64,000 bases of DNA, from NCBI RefSeq assembly GCF_040869045.1, contig NC_090321.1:90130603-90194602 (forward strand), read 5' to 3'. The notes beneath the pieces were generated by a model. That model was not told where the DNA came from. It saw only the letters and a program-made list of their open reading frames with translations, and ran no database searches. Of this stretch, positions 20,483 to 32,644 are shown piece by piece (within the stretch, counting starts at the first letter, position 1; the number at the start of each line of letters is the position of its first letter). Source of the stretch: Eurosta solidaginis (taxonomy: Eukaryota; Arthropoda; Insecta; Diptera; Tephritidae). Position numbers and translations under genes: made by a program.

Positions 20483-22008
20483 GCTGCAAAATGGGTCACT
20501 TGCAAAAAAAATTTCGAAACAAAATACGTGGCCGTTTCAATAATTGAAAAAATTTAAAATTCTTTCAAAAAATTTAAAAATTTCAAATCGTTTAATAAAT
20601 ATAAAAAACCAAAATTCTAAAAAAAATTAAAAAAAACCCTACAAAAAAAATTTAAAAATGTGCAAAACTTTACAAAAAAATATCAAAAAAAAAGTCAAAT
20701 GCTGTAAAAGCAAAATGAACTAATTTACAAACTTTTCTACTTAGACATTTTTCATATGGTAGTGTAAAATAAAACTACCATGGACTAATTTCCAAATTTT
20801 TAATACGGCTCATACATATATGGTGGTGGTACAACCATGCATAGGGTACAGTAAAGTGCAAAATAATAATACGTAAAACTAATTTATACGGAGATAATAA
20901 AAATACCTAATAGCTAAAGAACTTTCAAAAAATGCAGAGATAAATCACAAATTAACAAAAGCAGTGATAATCTACAATACTAAATACGAAAAATCTACAA
21001 ATTTAATACAAAACGGAGATAATTTAAAAAACGGAGATAATTTATAATAACATAAAGATACAAATTAATAAAAGCGGAAATAATGAAAAAACTAAATCTA
21101 ATAATGAGTACTGTACAGCGAATATTCGACATAACGGTGCTAGCTAAAACACGCCACCAATAAGTGTATACAGCTATAGACATAACGGTCTCAGACAAAC
21201 CACGCCATCAATAACTACAGTTACTTATACAACTATACCGATGCCATGGAGTGGCGCAGCAGCAAAACGCCAGCAGAGGAAATTACTGCATCTGGCAGCA
21301 AATAGCAGCAGAGGAGGTTATTATACAGCAGCAGAGGAGGTTATTATTCAACATTCGGCATCACAGAAATTCGGCAGTTCAAATATGGGTATGGCGCGCA
21401 GTGTGCACAGTGTAACTACATGTTACATGTAGACAATTGCAAATCTCTTCAACTTTAAAATTTAAAAATCTCTTAATTTTACTTCTTTAAAACACATTTT
21501 AGTTTTGAAATCTTTATTCTTCATATCATACTGTAACATTATCTATATGTAGCTATGTAGTTTTAATCACTATTGTCCAAGAAAAATTATTAAAACATTA
21601 CAAAACACGAAAAAAAATACATTTATAAAAATTTTCTATAAATTTATTTCGAAATAATAAGGGTCAAAGTTGAACAAAACCAAACTTAAAATTCAATTTA
21701 ATACATTCGGTCAAATAAATTTCCTTTTTTCTACTTTTTACCATTCGGCAATTTCAACGGTTCTAATCATAACTTCAAAAATATGCAAAATTCAATTCCG
21801 TTGATTCTAAATACAATTAATAAAAAATCCTAAACATTGTAAACTTTCATTAAAATATTGCTGTGTGAAATTTTCGTTGGTGAAAAATTTCTTTTTTTGG
21901 TTTTTGCCCAACTACCCCATATACGTACTTAGGTTTCAAGTGTAACAATTTATTTTGCCAACCTTTCATGGCAACACAAATATGAGATTTTTAATTTTTT
22001 TTTGGAAA

Positions 22009-22295
22009 TACGGTGCGTCCGTAAACAAACATACATACATTTTTTTTTTGCATAAAGCGGTGGTTCCGTAATTAACCAAAAAGATTTTTTTTGCGTAAAC
22101 GGTGGCTCCGTGAACAACCAACGAAATATTTTTTTTTTAATCCCGGTGCGTCCAAGGACATTCATATTACAAGTTTCAAAATATGGGGTGCGCCCGTATC
22201 TATAAAAATAAAACCATACAATTTTAATAAAAACGGTGCGTCCGTAATAACACAAACACATTGAGATCTTTTTAATAAAGCGGTGCGTCCGTTAT
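22009..22295 (+). repeat. Seven spaced CGGTGCGTCCGT-like motifs in the retroelement leader
   Basis: Variants of CGGTGCGTCCGT recur seven times between about 22009 and 22290 (CGGTGGTTCCGT, CGGTGGCTCCGT, CGGTGCGTCCAA, GGGTGCGCCCGT and so on), each followed by AT-rich sequence, spaced about 35-65 bp. They lie just upstream of gag. A protein- or RNA-binding array is possible but unproven. Confidence 0.7.
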
Positions 22296-22536
22296 CAACA
22301 GCCAAGTCTTTTTACCAAAATAAAATATTTTCCTTTGAAATCAATTTAAATTAAATTACTTCAATATACATTCAATTTATCATTAAATATTTAGTCTTTC
22401 ATTAAATTGCCGGATGATTCTTTCAATTTCACATCAACATTCAATTCAATTTCAATTTCGGTTAAATTTTCGTAAGCAATTTCTACAAATTCGACTTTAA
22501 TCAGTTTAAATATTTCTTCTTTGCTTCCTACTACAT

Positions 22537-24249
22537 ATGTTTCTTAGAAACAAAAAATTTGTTCCCAGAATTTCAGAGCAAGACTCAGATTCCGAAAATT
22601 CAGATTTTAATTCCAAAAATTCAGTTTCCAATTCCAAAAATTTTAATTCCGAAAGTTCCGATTCCGAAAATCTTGACTTTAAAAGCCCAGTTTCGGAAGG
22701 CTCAACCACATATTCGCCCAGTACAATTAAAAACCTTGTTGTTAGACTTTCTTTGTCCGGAGAATTTCACGGATTTGAGGAATTGCCCGAAACACATATC
22801 TCAATTCCTGCTAATTCCGATACAAATATGGCAACTCCTGAGGAAAAAAGATCGTTTATCAGCATGTGTGCTGGTATTATGCGTGAAAATTATAGCGGCG
22901 AGCCCCTGGGTCTTGAATCTTTCATTACTAAAATTGAGTTAATCGAAGAATTTGTCGACGAAAATTTAACTGGCACTTGTATTTCATATATTAAATCCAA
23001 ATCGATGGTAAAGCTCGAGAAGCGATACCAACTCAAATACTTTCAGTTAATGACATAAAAATAGCACTACGTAACCGTATAAAACCCGACAACTCCAAAG
23101 TTGTGGCCGGAAAAATTGCGGCTTTGCAAGTTAATAATAATAATTACACCGATTTTGCAAAACGCGTCGAGGAATTGTCTGATTCTTTAGAGCGTTCGCT
23201 CATTATCGAAGGGATTACTTAGGCCAAAGCCCATGAAATGGCCATCGAGCAAACAGTTAACATTTGTTTTTGTTTTTATCGGCCTATTGATAAATCATTC
23301 AAGGTTCGAATCGAGCTCAAGGCCAGAACAATAATTTTTTTCGAATGATAATTATTGTTATTTTTTAATTTTTCTAAATTTGAAAAATTGTATTTTTGTT
23401 TTTGGAATAGTAAGTAGAAAATTTTTCAGACAACCTGCCATAGCTGCGCAGATAGATCCATTTCGAAGGGTGCTAAGCCTTCATCATAAGTACGCTTTAG
23501 GCATGCTGCGCTAACCATTAACCGCTGTATAGCTAAATGGTTAGCGCAGCATGCCTAAAGCGTACTGATGATGAAGGCTTAGCACCCTTCGAAATGGATC
23601 TATCTGCGCAGCTATGGCAGGTTGTCTGAAAAATTTTCTACTTACTATTCCAAAAACAAAAATACAATTTTTCAAATTTAGAAAATATAAAAAATAACAA
23701 TAATTATCATTAGAAAAAAATGATTGTTCTGGCCTTGAGCTCGATTCGAACCTTGAATGGCAAACAGTTAACGTTTGCCGATTGAACGCAAAAACCAGTT
23801 TAGTCAAATCAATCCTCGCTTCAACCAATTTTTCTGATTCCAAGGACGTAGTAGCTAAACTGATTGAAGAGAAATCAAATGAAATAAAAGAACGCCAAGT
23901 TTTAGCATTTAGGGCGTGGAACAATAACAATTTCAGAAATTTTCAAAGTAATAACCGAGGTCGAAATTTCCAAAATCAAAGTCGTAACTTTAACAGTTAT
24001 AGACAAAATAGACCATCTTTTAGTAACAGTAACTATGGCAACAATCGCGGCAATCAAAGGCAAAATTTCCGTTCCGGAGGCGGAAATCGGCATCAGTCTA
24101 ATAATAATAATAATAGCAGCAATAGTCGTACTAGCAATAATAATGGTTCGAACACTCCCAACAATAGAGATAGAAATGCAAGTGTCCGGACTTTAAACAG
24201 GGAAGCCCCTCAGGAGCGAACACTGAGGGAGGACGAGACAAATTACTAA
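22537..24249 (+). pseudogene. mdg1-like gag, split by SINE pair
   Basis: The frame opens at 22537 (MFLRNKKFVPRISEQ), with a Ser/Asp/Asn-rich N-terminus and a capsid-like segment, and stops at 23058. It continues in another frame to a stop at about 23221, then is interrupted by the insertion 23267-23760. The C-terminal part (to 24249) is rich in Asn, Arg, Gly and Gln (NFRNFQSNNRGRNFQNQ) in place of zinc knuckles, as in mdg1/412 elements. Gag forms the particle and binds RNA. Confidence 0.8.
23267..23760. mobile_element. Palindromic SINE-like pair with 17-bp target duplication
   Basis: Arms 23296-23519 and 23536-23759 are almost perfectly complementary, with a 16-nt loop. Each arm resembles a tRNA-derived SINE: near the centre TAGCTAAATGGTTAGCGCAGC looks like a pol III A box, and the outer end carries GGTTCGAATC (its complement on the right arm). 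The whole insert is flanked by CAAACAGTTAACATTTG (23250-23266) and CAAACAGTTAACGTTTG (23761-23777). Related single copies lie at 26744-26986, 44211-44455 and 63087-63330. Confidence 0.75.
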
Positions 24250-26210
24250 CTGATTCATCTCACAGTTTTTCTTCTAAAAACGTTTATTGTCTTAACTTAA
24301 ATTATTCCGATTTTATACAAATAAATATTACTGGCTCTAACAAATTTTGTACATTTCTAGTCGATACACAAGCCGACATTTCGTTAATTAAAAATTCTTC
24401 TCTTAATAAAAATTTGTCAATTAATAACAATGATACAATTAATATTACTGGAGTAACTACAGATACAGTTTCTGCATTAGGTACTTTTACAAATAACTTA
24501 CACTTTTCAAATTTTTATATCAAACATACGTTGCACGTGGTAGACAATGACTTCAACATTCCATCAGATGGAATACTTGGTAAGGATTTCCTAAAAACAA
24601 ATAAATGCGATATCAGCTATGCAAAAAATTGCATTTCCTTCTGGATAGGCAATAGAAAGATCGCACTTCCCATCTATCACGGAATGGAAAGCGATACATT
24701 TGTTATACCACCTCGTTGCGAAGTTTATAGAATTTTCGCCTTGGAAAAAGACTCAGAACCACTTTTCGTGGATTCTCAAGAGATTTCTGACGGTGTTTTC
24801 ACAGCGAAATGTATAATTGATACTAGTAATCCGATCATTAAAGTAATAATCACCACAAATAGCGTAAAATACGTAAATAACTGCAACATTCAAACAGAAA
24901 AACTTTCTAATTATCACGTTTATAAAATCAATAACCCAGTAAAACAAGATAGTCGTATCAAAGAACTTAAAAGCATTTTAGAGAAACAAATACCTAATTA
25001 TGCTGAAAATAAGCTTATTAACTTATGTTTACAATATTCCGATATTTTTGCGCTAGACAATGATAAAATGACAATAAACAATTTTTATGAACAAAAACTA
25101 AGACTAAACGATACGACGCCAGTATACATTAAAAATTACCGCCTACCGTATTCTCAACGCGAAGAAATAACTAAACAGGTTAATAAATTATTGGAAAACG
25201 ATCTGATCGAAAATAGTTGTTCAAATTACAACAGTCCTTTGATTTTGGTACCGAAAAGGACCTAAATGGCCAAAAATCGTATAGAATGTGCGTTGACTTT
25301 AGGGCTGTAAATAAAAAGTTAATTGCCGATAAATTTCCTTTGGCAAGTGTAGACGATATTTTGGATAACCTTGGCCGTGCGAAATTCTTTTCTACTTTGG
25401 ATCTTTTTTCGGGTTTTCACCAAATTCTACTTCACAAATATTCAACGAGACATAACATCTTTTAGTACTGACCGCGGAGCTTTTCGATGGAAGGTGTTAC
25501 CATTTGGCTTAAACGTGGCTCCAAATTCATTTTCAAGAATGATGTCAATTGAATTTTCTGGCATTTCACCCAACCAAGCCTTTATGTATGTAGACGATAT
25601 AATAGTAATTGGATGTAGCGAAGCACATCATCTCACGAATCTAAAAAAAGTTTTCGAGACCTGTAGGAAGTTCAACTTGCGACTTAACCCAAAAAAATGT
25701 AATTTTCTTAGACCTGAAGTAACTTTCTTAGGACATAAATGCTCAGCAAATGGATTGCTACCAGACGATTCAAAAATTAAAGCAATTAAAAGGTATCCTA
25801 AGCCACGCGATAAAGACGCTGACCGAAGATTCGTGGCATTTGCAAATTATTATAGGAGATTCATTCCAAATTTTGCTTCTTTGGCAGCTCCATTGAATCG
25901 TTTGAGTAGAAAAAAGGTTGAAAAACTAGCGAAAAGTCTGATTTCTCCAAAACTATTACAATATCCAAATTTCACCAAAGAATTTTTAATTTCGGTAGAT
26001 GCTTCAAAGTTGGGTTGTGGTGCGATACTGAGTCAAAATCATAATGGTAACGACTTGCCAATTTGTTTTGCTTCAAAAGCCTTTAGCAAATCGGAACAAA
26101 ACAAAGCAATAATAGAATTAGAACTTTTGGCAATATATTTTGCAATAAAGCAATTTCGTGCATATATTTCACTTCAAAGTTAAGTCAGATCATCGTCCAC
26201 TAGTTTATCT
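24250..26210 (+). pseudogene. mdg1-like pol: protease, RT, start of RNase H
   Basis: Protease motif FLVDTQADIS at about 24360, then a linker, then RT. A frame of 283 aa (24414-25265) ends in LILVPKRT. A frameshift leads to MCVDFRAVNKKL at about 25290, and a second near 25440 leads to 25371-26183 with VLPFGLNVAP, YVDDIIV (the catalytic box, intact), FLGHKCSANG and VDASKLGCGAILSQ of RNase H. A third shift near 26170 is followed by a SDHRPLVYLF-like segment; similarity stops at 26223. Confidence 0.87.
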
Positions 26211-26545
26211 ATTTAATATGTTCCCCAGAATTCGTTACAATATTTAAATAACTTTTTGTATGTCTTTGCTCTTATTAAATATTAGTCATTTGAATGATGA
26301 GAAAAGGATTCTGATTTAAGTGAAATGATTCGCTTTAACCGCAACAACTCTCCTCGAAAAATAGGTCCTACTGAAATTTGTATATCTCAACAAATTTAAT
26401 CGGAAAGTTTTTTGTACGAAATAATAAAAAAAAACTACTTTATTGCAGTGCGCAGTGAACTTAAGGATTAAAATTTCCAGTTATGCAACAATCGATAAGG
26501 CTCGAAGTCGGACCTGTATGACTTGATAGTGTCATAGGTGAGTGC

Positions 26546-26655
26546 ATATAACCATGGATCTTTTTTTGCATTAAAGCATAGACATGCAGATAAATATTTT
26601 TTAATAATTGGGCCTTCGCCATCAGTACGCTTTAGGCATGCTGCGCTAACCATTT
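26546..26655. mobile_element. SINE head fragment, unit A only
   Basis: AGTACGCTTTAGGCATGCTGCGCTAACC matches the centre of the palindromic SINE at 23490-23520. Units B and C lack it: there GAGTGCATA joins directly to CCATTTAGC. Confidence 0.6.
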
Positions 26656-26743
26656 AGCTATACAGGGTGGTTTGTTTGACTGATATTTTGATTTTGAAAA
26701 TTGGATAGGGGCTTTGTGAATTGAGCTAACTATATATATTTCC

Positions 26744-26986
26744 AATTAATTGTTGTGTGCCGCTGTGACGGCTGAATGGTTATAGCAGCGGCGCCTAAAC
26801 GTTGCCGATGAAGGAATTTAGCAGTTCCCGAAATGGATCTATACAACGAGCTTTGGCAGTTGTCTAAATTTTTTCTTTCTTCTATTCTAATTTAAAAAAA
26901 AAATTTTCAATTAAGAAAAAATGTACCATAACAATAATAATGATACAAAATTATGTTAGGCCTTGAGCTCGATTCGAACCCGCGAT
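26744..26986 (+). mobile_element. tRNA-derived SINE-like element, unit A
   Basis: It is flanked by CTATATATATTTCC on both sides (26730-26743, 26987-27000). The 5' part GGCTGAATGGTTATAGCAGC resembles a pol III A box; the 3' end GAGCTCGATTCGAACCCGCG is the complement of a B-box-like GGTTCGAATC. The empty site is seen near 2580. Confidence 0.65.
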
Positions 26987-27109
26987 CTATATATATTTCC
27001 GTAAAAAATGTTTCACTATTTTTTTAGAAGAACCAGTGGAAAACAAAATTGTTTACTGGCATACATTTATGAAATACTGAACGGGCTGTGACACGTCAAT
27101 TTCCAATTC

Positions 27110-27555
27110 GTTTAATTAATTCCTTTGATACTGCAAAAGATTGGTGCCCAAAACACCCTTATCTAGCAATAGCATTAAGAACAAAACAAAAATGTATATT
27201 ATTTCTTGTAAAATAATCCATTTGTGTTTTTCAACCCCGTGACATAAGCCGGCAGGGAATAAACCATGGCTCAATTATATGGTTGGCTCATCTCATCAGT
27301 TGATTTTATTTATTTCATTGCATGGTCGATGGGATTGTCAAAAGGAGATGGCAAACTCAAAATGAAACCAAGCCATTGGCAACATTTTCTTACACATACA
27401 AAAACTCCTAAGTTTTACGTTTCCATTCCATACTATTCGCACCAACACCAATACATAAATTTTGACAATTTGAACAGACATATTTTGTTATTGTACAGAT
27501 GAGCCAACCATATAGTTAAACCATGCAATAAACATTTTCAGTTTTCTCTGTGACT
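27110..27555 (+). pseudogene. H/ACA-like candidate interrupted by a MITE, unit A
   Basis: Copy of 2725-2905. The 5' hairpin and H box (AAGAACAAAA) remain, but the loop of the second hairpin is split at GGCAGGGAATAAAC by the MITE at 27265-27526. The downstream related hairpin at 27750-27835 is intact. Confidence 0.5.
27265..27526. mobile_element. MITE with about 29-bp TIRs, unit A
   Basis: The ends are CATGGCTCAATTATATGG and the complement CATGGTTTAACTATATGG, both continuing TTGGCTCATCT. The 7-bp AATAAAC is duplicated at 27258-27264 and 27527-27533; the size suggests a hAT-like mover, not proven. The open frame across it (27266-27502) is incidental. Confidence 0.8.
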
Positions 27556-27994
27556 ATAATTGGGAACAATAATTTTAATCTGATGTGTGTATATTTCGAA
27601 AAGCTGTCTCTGCTTTGAAATAAAGATTTATTCAGACCATAGTTACTTATTATTAAAAATGTTAATATTCCAAATCAACATCACAATAAAAATTATACAT
27701 ACATATGTACCATGAAAACACAAAACAAGTTTATTTATGTATATATTTACTCAATACCCCATGACATAAGCCGGCAGGGCAAATATTTTTTATCGAGTTT
27801 TCCCTGTGACTACGATTGGGAACACAAATATTCTCCGATGTGTGTATGTGGCAAGATAATTTTATAGATTGTTACAAAGATTGAATTTGGCGTACATTGC
27901 AATGCAAAATAAAATTTAAAAAATCGCTATTAACTATAGAGCTTAAGTTGTTTTATAATTGCATCAATTTGTTTTTTCCTTTTTTGTTTTCTAG

Positions 27995-28409
27995 GTGAAT
28001 GCCGTTTGTTACGGTGCTAAGATTATGTTGCCTGGTGTATTGAGGTACGAAGATTGTATTGAGATTGATCAAGAAATTGTTATTGTAACAACAAAGGGTG
28101 AAGCAATTTGTTTAGCTGTAGCACAAATGACTACAGCAACAATGGCTTCGTGTGATCATGGTTTGTGGCAAAAATCAAGCGAGTCATTATTATACTTATC
28201 CACGTAAACGGGGCCTAGGGCCTAAAGCATCTGCAAAGAAAGCTCTAATTGCTTCAGGAAAACTAGACAAATATGGGCGTCCTAATGAGAACACTTCCAA
28301 GGAGTGGTTGACTGGCTTTGTCGATTACAATGCAAAGAGGCCAGCTGCAGCTCTTGTAGAACAAAGCGCAGCACCAACGAATGGTGCTAGTACAGAGGAT
28401 GGTAAAAAG
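27995..28409 (+). pseudogene. Dyskerin PUA exon copy, unit A (frameshifted)
   Basis: The acceptor TCTAG and donor AAAAG|GTAAG are kept, but the exon is 415 nt, not 423. The frame breaks where [19 protein letters not shown] is expected (about 28155-28195). Glu-to-Cys style changes (YEDCIEID) also occur. The lysine-rich last exon is absent: sequence runs into a TIR element at 28500. Confidence 0.9.
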
Positions 28410-28499
28410 GTAAGAATCAGATTTCCAAAGTTTAACTCGATTTACACATAGGCTGTCCCTAATCGTCCGGAAAGTTCAATAAAAAAATTTCCGAATTAA

Positions 28500-30142
28500 T
28501 TATACCCAGCTGTACTTGTGCACATTGTATTAAAACTTTGATTGGATAACGGTTGGTTGTACAGGTATAAAGGAATCGAGATAGATATAGACTTCATCAA
28601 GATATCAAATCATCATAGATATCAAAATCATCAGTATCGAAAAAAAATTTGATTGAGCCATGTCCGCCCGTCCGTCTGTCCGTCTGTCCGTTAACACGAT
28701 AACTTGAGTAAATATTGAAATATCTTCACCAAATTTGGTACACGAGCATGTCTGGACCCAGAATAGATTGGTATTGAAAATGAGCGAAATCGGATAATAA
28801 CCACGCCCACTTTTTATATATACAACATTTTGGAAAACACAAAAAACCTTATTATTTAGTAAATAATACACATAGAATGTTGAAATTTGACGTGTGGACT
28901 GATATTGAGACTCTTGATAAAAATTTGAAAAAATTGTTTCAAATGGTCGTGCCACTGCCCACTTGTGATAAACTAAATTTTACAAATATTAATCATAAAT
29001 CAAAAGTCGTTTAACCTATCGTAACAAAATTCGGCAGAGAGGTTGCCTTTACTATAAGGAATGCTTTGCATAAAAATTAACGAAATCGGGTTTTTCCAAA
29101 GTTTAACTCGATTTACACATAGGCTGTCCCTAATCGTCCGGAAAGTTCAATAAAAAAATTTCCGAATTAATTATACCCAGCTGTACTTGTGCACATTGTA
29201 TTAAAACTTTGATTGGATAACGGTTGGTTGTACAGGTATAAAGGTATCGAGATTGATATAGACTTCATCAAGATATCAAATCATCATAGATATCAAATCA
29301 TCATAGATATCAAATCATCATAGATATCAAAATCATCAGTATCGAAAAAAATTTGATTGAGCCATGTCCTTCCGTCCGCCTATCCGTTAACACGATAACT
29401 TGAGTAAATATTTATATATCTTCACCAAATTGAAAATGAGCGAAATCGGATAATAACCACGCCCACTTTTTATATATATAACATTTTGAAAAACACAAAA
29501 AACCTGATTATTTAGTAAATAATACACATAGAATGTTGAAATGTGACGTGTGGACTGATATTGAGACTCTTGATAAAAATTTGAAAAAATTGTTTCAAAT
29601 GGTCGTGCCACTGCCCACTTGTGATAAACTAAATTTTACAAATATTAATCATAAATCAAAAGTCGTTTAACCTATCGTAACAAAATTCGGCAGAGAGGTT
29701 GCCTTTACTATAAGGAATGCTTTGAATAAAAATTAACGAAATCGGTTAAGGAGCACGCCCACTTTTATATAAAAGATTTTTAAAAGGGTCGTAGACGAAT
29801 AAAATAAGCTATATCTTTGCAAAAAAGAGCTTTGTACCAATGGTATTTCATTTCCCAAGTGGATTTATAACAATAAATAGGGAAAACTTCAAATTTTTAA
29901 AAATGGGCGTGGCACCGCCCCTTTTATGACTAATTGTGTGTATATTTCGAAAAGCTAATTTTCTATGGTTCAGGAGCCATAACTCGAAGAAAAATTAGTT
30001 CAGAATAGAACCATATGTGTATGTATTATTGCGCAGCCTTGTTACACTATTAAGCACACAAAGCAAACAACAACAGCATATCAAGTGTACAGCTGGGTAT
30101 GTAATGTTCGGTTTCACCCGAACTTAGACTTCCTTACTTGTT
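28500..30142. mobile_element. Noncoding TIR element, unit A, with internal duplication
   Basis: It begins ATACCCAGCTGTACTTGTG and ends GTGTACAGCTGGGTAT plus the ATGTTCGGTT...CTTACTTGTT tail. It carries the GTCCGTCC leader. A 670-bp block beginning at 28428, in the pseudo-intron, is repeated from 29098, so this copy is longer than that in unit B. It replaced the dyskerin tail exon region of the ancestral segment. Confidence 0.75.
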
Positions 30143-30179
30143 ATATTTGATTTGTTGTTAATATGAGTTACTTTTGCAG

Positions 30180-30235
30180 GTGGAGGAACACATGAGCTGA
30201 TTGTTGCTGTGATAAGGAATTCACAGAAGGGAAAT
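30180..30235 (+). other. Small host-transcript exon, unit A
   Basis: TTTTGCAG acceptor and AAAT|GTAAGT donor intact; 56 nt. Confidence 0.6.
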
Positions 30236-30282
30236 GTAAGTATCAAAACTTAATAATGTTAATAAAATAAGTGAAACCCAGA

Positions 30283-30364
30283 TCCAAATGATGAACAATT
30301 ACTTTCGCCCCTAACTGAAATAAATTTAACTGTTGATTGCGATTGATTGGTCTTACTGATGTCG
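30283..30364 (+). ncRNA. C/D box snoRNA, copy 4 (unit A)
   Basis: Box C ATGATGA at 30288-30294, D' at 30315-30318, D at 30356-30359; both guide segments unchanged. It sits between intact splice sites, so it could still be released from an intron if the locus is transcribed. Confidence 0.85.
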
Positions 30365-30430
30365 AAATTATTTAATAACATATTTTCTTCTCTTTGATTT
30401 ATTACTAATTTATAAAATTGTATTTTTTAG

Positions 30431-30486
30431 GCGGAGCGGATTTGGATTGGTGTTGGGTGTTTCTAAGGGCACTGATGATTAAAAAA
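30431..30486 (+). other. Small host-transcript exon, unit A
   Basis: It follows TTTTTTAG and ends at AAAAAA|GTAAGT. Confidence 0.5.
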
Positions 30487-30502
30487 GTAAGTAATCATAA
30501 TA

Positions 30503-30612
30503 TTGTTACGATTTTTATGAAATTCCTGATATTGTGCACCTTCCGTTACCGTTCGAATCGCTGATCTGTCGAATAAAAAACTCAAATGTTCAGTATGTCA
30601 AATTTTCTGTAT
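30503..30612 (-). mobile_element. LTR fragment (inverted relative to 43710-43802)
   Basis: The complement reads like the LTR end at 43715-43802: TTATTCGACAG, TCAGCGATTCGAACG, GAAGGTGCA and a GTTACA-like end. It lies next to the host exon and is absent from the first locus (5225). Confidence 0.55.
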
Positions 30613-31012
30613 TTACAAGTCTACTGTGGCCTTAGTACAATTACACATTAGCCACAATATCTTGATATTGAAAAAAAAAAAAAAACGGGACTTATTAAAG
30701 TTGTGTTTTTCATTTACGATCATTTACTTCGGTTCGTAATAATTTGTTATCGAGCAAGAACGTGATATTATCGTTTTTAATTTCCGCAACTCAAAATAAC
30801 GACGAATCTTATCAAGCTTTCGACAAATACTGTTCGGTAACAAATTAGATGTCGATTTGCCTACATGTAAACTTAAATTGTGTAATGCTTTTGTGATTAT
30901 TTAAGGAATGATTTCTTATTTAGAAGGAAAGAAACATGTTCTGTTAAGACTAAAACTCTTAAAATCACCAAAAACACTTGCAGCAGTGCCCCATCCAATA
31001 GGTGCGATCTCT
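30613..31012. other. Flanking DNA, no gene seen
   Basis: Between 30620 and 30715 it matches the sequence after the host exon at 5225-5320. The rest is AT-rich, with no recognised feature, up to the long-TIR element. Confidence 0.4.
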
Positions 31013-31500
31013 CACCAGAGACGCCATTATGAAATTCCTATGTAAAATCACCTTCTGATTACGAAAATCAAGGTTATTTTTAATTCTATGGTAACGGGTT
31101 TGAGATATTTACGAATTGGGTCCACTTGAATCATATATATCTCAAGAACGAATTGAGCAATTCCAAAACGGTTTGCAGCTTTTAAAAGGTAATAAAATTT
31201 GCCACAAACTGTGCATACAACACTTTTTAGGCCCTGCAGATTCAAAGATAACGAACAATCATTACGGATTTTTTAAATTTTTTTTGTAAAAATACAAAAA
31301 AAATTTGTACTTTGCGAGGCAGGATCTCGAAAACTTTTTATTTTTTTGCAAATTTTTTTCTCTCTAGGCTCTGTTTTATTACAAAAAAAAAAAATAAACT
31401 TTCATTCAACAAAATCGATGGAACTAATACAAAAGTTATAAGCATTCAAATAAATATATCCATATAGTAAAACTTAAGTACCATACAAATAATAGCATAT
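31013..31500 (+). repeat. Left long TIR, unit A
   Basis: Inverted relative to 39392-39884; for example AGAACGAATTGAGCAATTCC here against GAATTGCTCAATTCGTTCTT there. Confidence 0.85.
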
Positions 31501-32644
31501 GTACATATGATTCTGTCTTAACTCCATGATCTTATTTTATAATTGAAAAAATTATGTGTCTCGTTTTGACGCTTATTTAGATTAGGATCGGTTTCTCTTA
31601 TGAGAAACCAACAGTAGTCACCCATCATAGCGACATCCCAGAATCCTTGATACCGACTTTCAATCATTTTCATTTGCTGGTGAAACCTTTTGCCATGCTC
31701 GTCACTTTCATCGCCAAGATTTTGCGGAAAAAAATTTAAATGGGAGAGTAGAAAATGAATTTTTAAAGACATATTTACTCCTGAAAGTATTTTAGATAAA
31801 TACGTAAGTGACATATTAGTATATAATTTTCTTAGGCTGGATTTATCTTTCAATTCAGAACAAATTTTTTGTTTACATTTTTCTCGTTCTTGTTTGTTCG
31901 GAACTGGACGATGAATTCAGATTTAGGGCTATATATTCTCATGTAAATTAAAAAATTTTCATACACATTTTTTGTTTATCGGGCAGATAGGTTTTAAAGT
32001 TAACTGAGAAAACGGTCTTAAATATGTTTTTTTTATTTACCCATTTCCGCATAGTTTTTGATTAAGTCCTTCACTATCATCTCGTAGTTAGGATTTTTGT
32101 GTTTGCCTAAAAAAGAGGTAACGATCTTTTCGAAAGAAACCCACGCTGCTACCTCCACTGGTGACAAGAGTTATTGGTCATCATTTTCCTTATTTGCGGT
32201 CCCACAAAAATCCCTTCCTTTATTTTTGCTTCTGAAATCTCTGGAAAGATTGCCTTCAAATGATGAAAAGATTCGGCTTCCTTTGTCCAAAGCCTTGATA
32301 AAGTTTTTGATAAGGCCGAGCTTGATGTGGAGCGGAGATAGAATTATTTTTTCCTTCTTTATAAGTGGGGAGTATTTTATGTTATCCACCCCAACTTGAA
32401 ACTCAATTCGTTCTGGCAAGTTTTTTATGATGTAGTGGTCTTGACGAGCTCGGCTATCCCATTTGCATAGATAGCAACAGTATTTTGTGTATCCACTTTG
32501 TAGACTACATAGCATTCCAACGACTTTAAGATCGGCACATATTTTCCAGTCATGTTCTTCGTATTTGATTAATTTGAGTTGTGCTTGTGACGAAAGAGTT
32601 TCTTTCGTTTTCCTTTTGAAATCCAGTACAACATGATGCCGCGT

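Larger units (their letters stand above)
19961..26223 (+). mobile_element. mdg1-like gypsy retrotransposon, 3' end missing
   Basis: Order: a probable 5' LTR (about 19961-20464, with TATATAAAA at about 20258 and AATAAAG at about 20313), a primer-binding site starting TGGCGACCG at 20465, a leader of about 2 kb, gag, protease, RT, and the start of RNase H. Similarity ends at 26223 where unit A of the tandem array begins; RNase H C-terminus, integrase and the 3' LTR are absent. The LTR start is approximate. Frameshifts and an insertion make it dead. Confidence 0.8.

Noticed and set aside
22559..22942. 127-aa Ile/Pro/Lys-rich frame
   Set aside because: Alternative frame of the mdg1-like gag.
26744..26986. 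tRNA gene
   Set aside because: An A-box-like segment is present, but no cloverleaf or correctly oriented B box; flanking 14-bp duplications show a SINE-like insertion.
27266..27502. 78-aa frame starting MAQLYGWLISSVDF, repeated in units B and C
   Set aside because: It starts inside the TIR of a 262-bp MITE and is conserved only because the element is.
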